Below, piece after piece: positions 5,494-6,858 of a stretch of 6,858 nucleotides of DNA (the stretch's first letter is position 1; every line of letters starts with the position of its first letter). The position numbers and the translations under genes were made by a program. Source of the stretch: Victivallales bacterium (GTDB lineage Bacteria > Verrucomicrobiota > Lentisphaeria > Oligosphaerales > Oligosphaeraceae); assembly GCA_900771165.1 (NCBI GenBank), contig CAAGMX010000470.1:1-6858 (forward strand). The letters run 5' to 3'. The notes beneath the pieces are model-generated. The model was not told where the DNA came from, ran no database searches, and saw only the letters and a program-made list of their open reading frames with translations.

Positions 5494-6396
5494 ATGAAGC
5501 GCTCGGACTTTCTCTTCCGCCTTCTCTGCCTCCTCTGCGCCACCTTGGCCGCCGCCATTCTGGGAGCCCTTCTCTTCCAAATGACCGCCGCCAGCCTGGA
5601 CGCCTGGAAACGCTTCGGGTTGGCTTTCCTCTTCTCCTCCCAGTGGGATCCCGCCGCCGAGGAGTATGGCGCCCTGGTTCCCCTGGCGGGCACCCTCCTC
5701 ACCACCGGCATCGCCCTCCTGCTGGCCGTCCCCCCCGCCTTCGCCGCGGCGAATTTCCTGCTGGACGCCCCCAAGGGGCTCGCCGCCATCCTGGGAAATG
5801 CCATTGACCTATTGGCGGCCATTCCCAGCGTCATCTACGGCATGTGGGGGCTTTTCGTCCTGGCCCCCTTCCTCCAACAGCATATTCAACCCTTTTTGGC
5901 CGACACCCTGGGCCTGGGGCGATTCTCCCTCTTCGGGGCGGAATACAACGGCTTCGGCCTCCTCACCGCCGGCCTGATTCTGGCCCTAATGATCCTCCCT
6001 TTCCTCTGCGCCACCATGCGGGATGTCCTCCAGATGACCCCGCCGGTGCTTCGGGAAGCCGCCTACGGCATGGGATGCACCAAACGGGAAGTCACCCGGG
6101 ACGTGGTGATTCCCTACGGATTCCGGGGGCTTCTGGGCAGCATCTTCATCGGGCTGGGGCGGGCCCTGGGGGAGACCATGGCCGTCCTTTTCGTCATCGG
6201 CAACATAATGGAACTGCCCAAGGGGCTCTTCGGCTCCACCACCACCATCGCCGCCACCCTGGCCAACAACTTCGCCGAGGCGGACGGACTCCAGCGGGCC
6301 GCCCTCTTCGCCCTGGGCCTGACCCTCCTGGCCCTCAGCTTCCTTATCCAGGCCACCGTCCAATGGCTACTCCAGCCCTCCGCCGGCAAAGCCTAA
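5494..6396 (+). CDS. pstC: Phosphate ABC transporter permease PstC
   Basis: The product is 300 residues with six predicted membrane helices at about 7-29, 61-87, 98-127, 153-174, 211-237 and 267-293. With PstA it forms the membrane channel that passes phosphate from PstS to the cytoplasm, powered by PstB. Seen family marks are IPSVIYGMWGLFVLAPFL (110-127), the permease EAA loop beginning EAAYGMGCTKREV (188-200) that contacts the ATPase, and GLGRALGETMAVLFVIGN (220-237), which holds the conserved Arg223 and Glu227 of the PstC family. MTPPVLREAA directly precedes the EAA loop. The ATG at 5494 gives a short basic N-terminus before helix 1; only a weak GGAAG (5482-5486) precedes it. It lies 102 nt after pstS and 12 nt before pstA. 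Nothing is truncated or missing. Confidence 0.97.
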   Translation: MKRSDFLFRLLCLLCATLAAAILGALLFQMTAASLDAWKRFGLAFLFSSQWDPAAEEYGALVPLAGTLLTTGIALLLAVPPAFAAANFLLDAPKGLAAILGNAIDLLAAIPSVIYGMWGLFVLAPFLQQHIQPFLADTLGLGRFSLFGAEYNGFGLLTAGLILALMILPFLCATMRDVLQMTPPVLREAAYGMGCTKREVTRDVVIPYGFRGLLGSIFIGLGRALGETMAVLFVIGNIMELPKGLFGSTTTIAATLANNFAEADGLQRAALFALGLTLLALSFLIQATVQWLLQPSAGKA

Positions 6397-6408
6397 TCCC
6401 CCACCGCC

Positions 6409-6834
6409 ATGAAACGTAAAAGCCTCCGGAAACGCAAGATCCTGGATTATCTCAGCCAAGCCTTCTCCCTCTGCGCCGTGGTGGTGGCGGTGGCCGCCAT
6501 GGCCGGCATCCTCTGGACCGTGGCCCGCCACGGATGGCACGCCCTCTCCCCGGAGTTCCTGATGCGGCGCTCCGCCCCCTTCGGCTCCCAGGGCGGCATC
6601 GGCAACGCCATTCTGGGGACCCTGGCCATCACCCTGGGCGCCAGCGTGATGGCCATCCCCCTGGCCCTGCTGGCAGGCATCTACCTCTCCGAATACGGCC
6701 ACGGACGCCTAGCCCTGGCCCTGCGCTTTGCCGCCAACGTGCTCATGGGGGTGCCCTCGGTGCTGGTGGGACTTTTCGTCTACACCGTGGTGGTGGTGCC
6801 CACGGGGCACTTCTCGGGGATGGCCGGCTCCCTG
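6409..6834 (+). CDS. pstA: Phosphate ABC transporter permease PstA (3' partial, cut by the contig end)
   Basis: 142 codons of genuine sequence are present; PstA proteins are usually about 280-300 residues, so roughly half is missing. The ATG at 6409 follows the pstC stop by 12 nt. Residues 1-11 are strongly basic (KRKSLRKRK), then helix 1 spans about 20-38. Diagnostic PstA segments follow: GGIGNAILGTLAITLGASV (62-80), PLALLAGIYLSEYG (84-97), and VPSVLVGLFVYTVVV (115-129) leading to HFSGMAGSL (134-142). These match the family pattern of a GIYLxEYG motif, a PS(I/V)xxGLFVYT helix and an HFSGxAG loop. The frame stays open through 6858, but bases from 6835 onward are sequencing adapter, so the last eight apparent codons (RSEERRVG) are not biological. 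The EAA loop and later helices lie beyond the window, and pstB would be expected next. Confidence 0.95.
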
Positions 6835-6858
6835 AGATCGGAAGAGCGTCGTGTAGGG
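6835..6858. other. Illumina TruSeq adapter sequence (assembly artefact)
   Basis: The last 24 bases begin with the universal Illumina adapter core AGATCGGAAGAGC (6835-6847) and go on with GTCGTGTAGGG (6848-6858), the known continuation of the TruSeq universal adapter as read from read 2. The switch happens mid-gene: PstA homology runs to codon 142 and stops exactly where the adapter begins. This stretch should be trimmed and not translated. Confidence 0.97.

Noticed and set aside
4309..5580. A 423-codon minus-strand open frame opposite pstS
   Set aside because: It lies over a clear pstS gene, is Gly/Glu/Ala-rich without recognisable motifs, and runs through the pst control region and the spacer.
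1..6858. A novel defence, mobile or biosynthetic system
   Set aside because: Every supported gene fits the Bat cluster, a GT4 enzyme or the Pst transporter. No transposase, integrase, nuclease, toxin-antitoxin pair, inverted terminal repeats or RNA gene was found on either strand.

Overview
The window is a high-GC bacterial fragment, almost certainly the end-to-end content of a short-read (metagenomic) contig. It starts inside a 15-bp tandem repeat and ends in 24 bases of Illumina adapter (6835-6858). Every gene I can support is on the + strand. A diderm host is suggested by a PstS with a Sec-type signal peptide and no lipobox cysteine, together with a Bat (BatD/BatE-type) cluster. A Verrucomicrobiota/PVC-like lineage is my best guess from the cluster architecture and GC content, with low confidence.

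Region 1 (1-3065) is the 3' part of a Bat ('Bacteroides aerotolerance'-type) operon. It holds the C-terminal tail of a BatC/BatB-like protein with a pentapeptide repeat ending in PVEKDW, then BatD (large Ig-like periplasmic protein with one C-terminal membrane anchor), then a BatE-like protein (TPR-like segment, two membrane helices, SH3-like C-terminus). The expected upstream members (MoxR ATPase, DUF58, BatA/BatB VWA proteins) would lie before base 1. Region 2 (3087-4217) is a GT-B glycosyltransferase of family GT4, only 21 nt after batE and so probably co-transcribed.

Region 3 (4218-4389) is the only AT-rich stretch in the window. It separates the Bat/GT unit from a phosphate-uptake operon and probably carries the pst promoter, including a Pho-box-like direct repeat. 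Region 4 (4390-6834) is pstS-pstC-pstA': the periplasmic phosphate-binding protein and the two permease subunits of the high-affinity Pst ABC transporter. pstA is cut after 142 codons by the contig end, so pstB and phoU, if present, are off the edge. A 102-nt structured spacer lies between pstS and pstC.

I looked for a new system and do not see one: all the genes belong to known families. The points worth following up are the T-free tandem repeat at the contig start, the adapter artefact at the contig end, the AT-rich pst control region, the pstS-pstC hairpin, and start codons that mostly lack Shine-Dalgarno motifs and sit behind C-rich leaders. No tRNA, rRNA, CRISPR array or mobile element was found.
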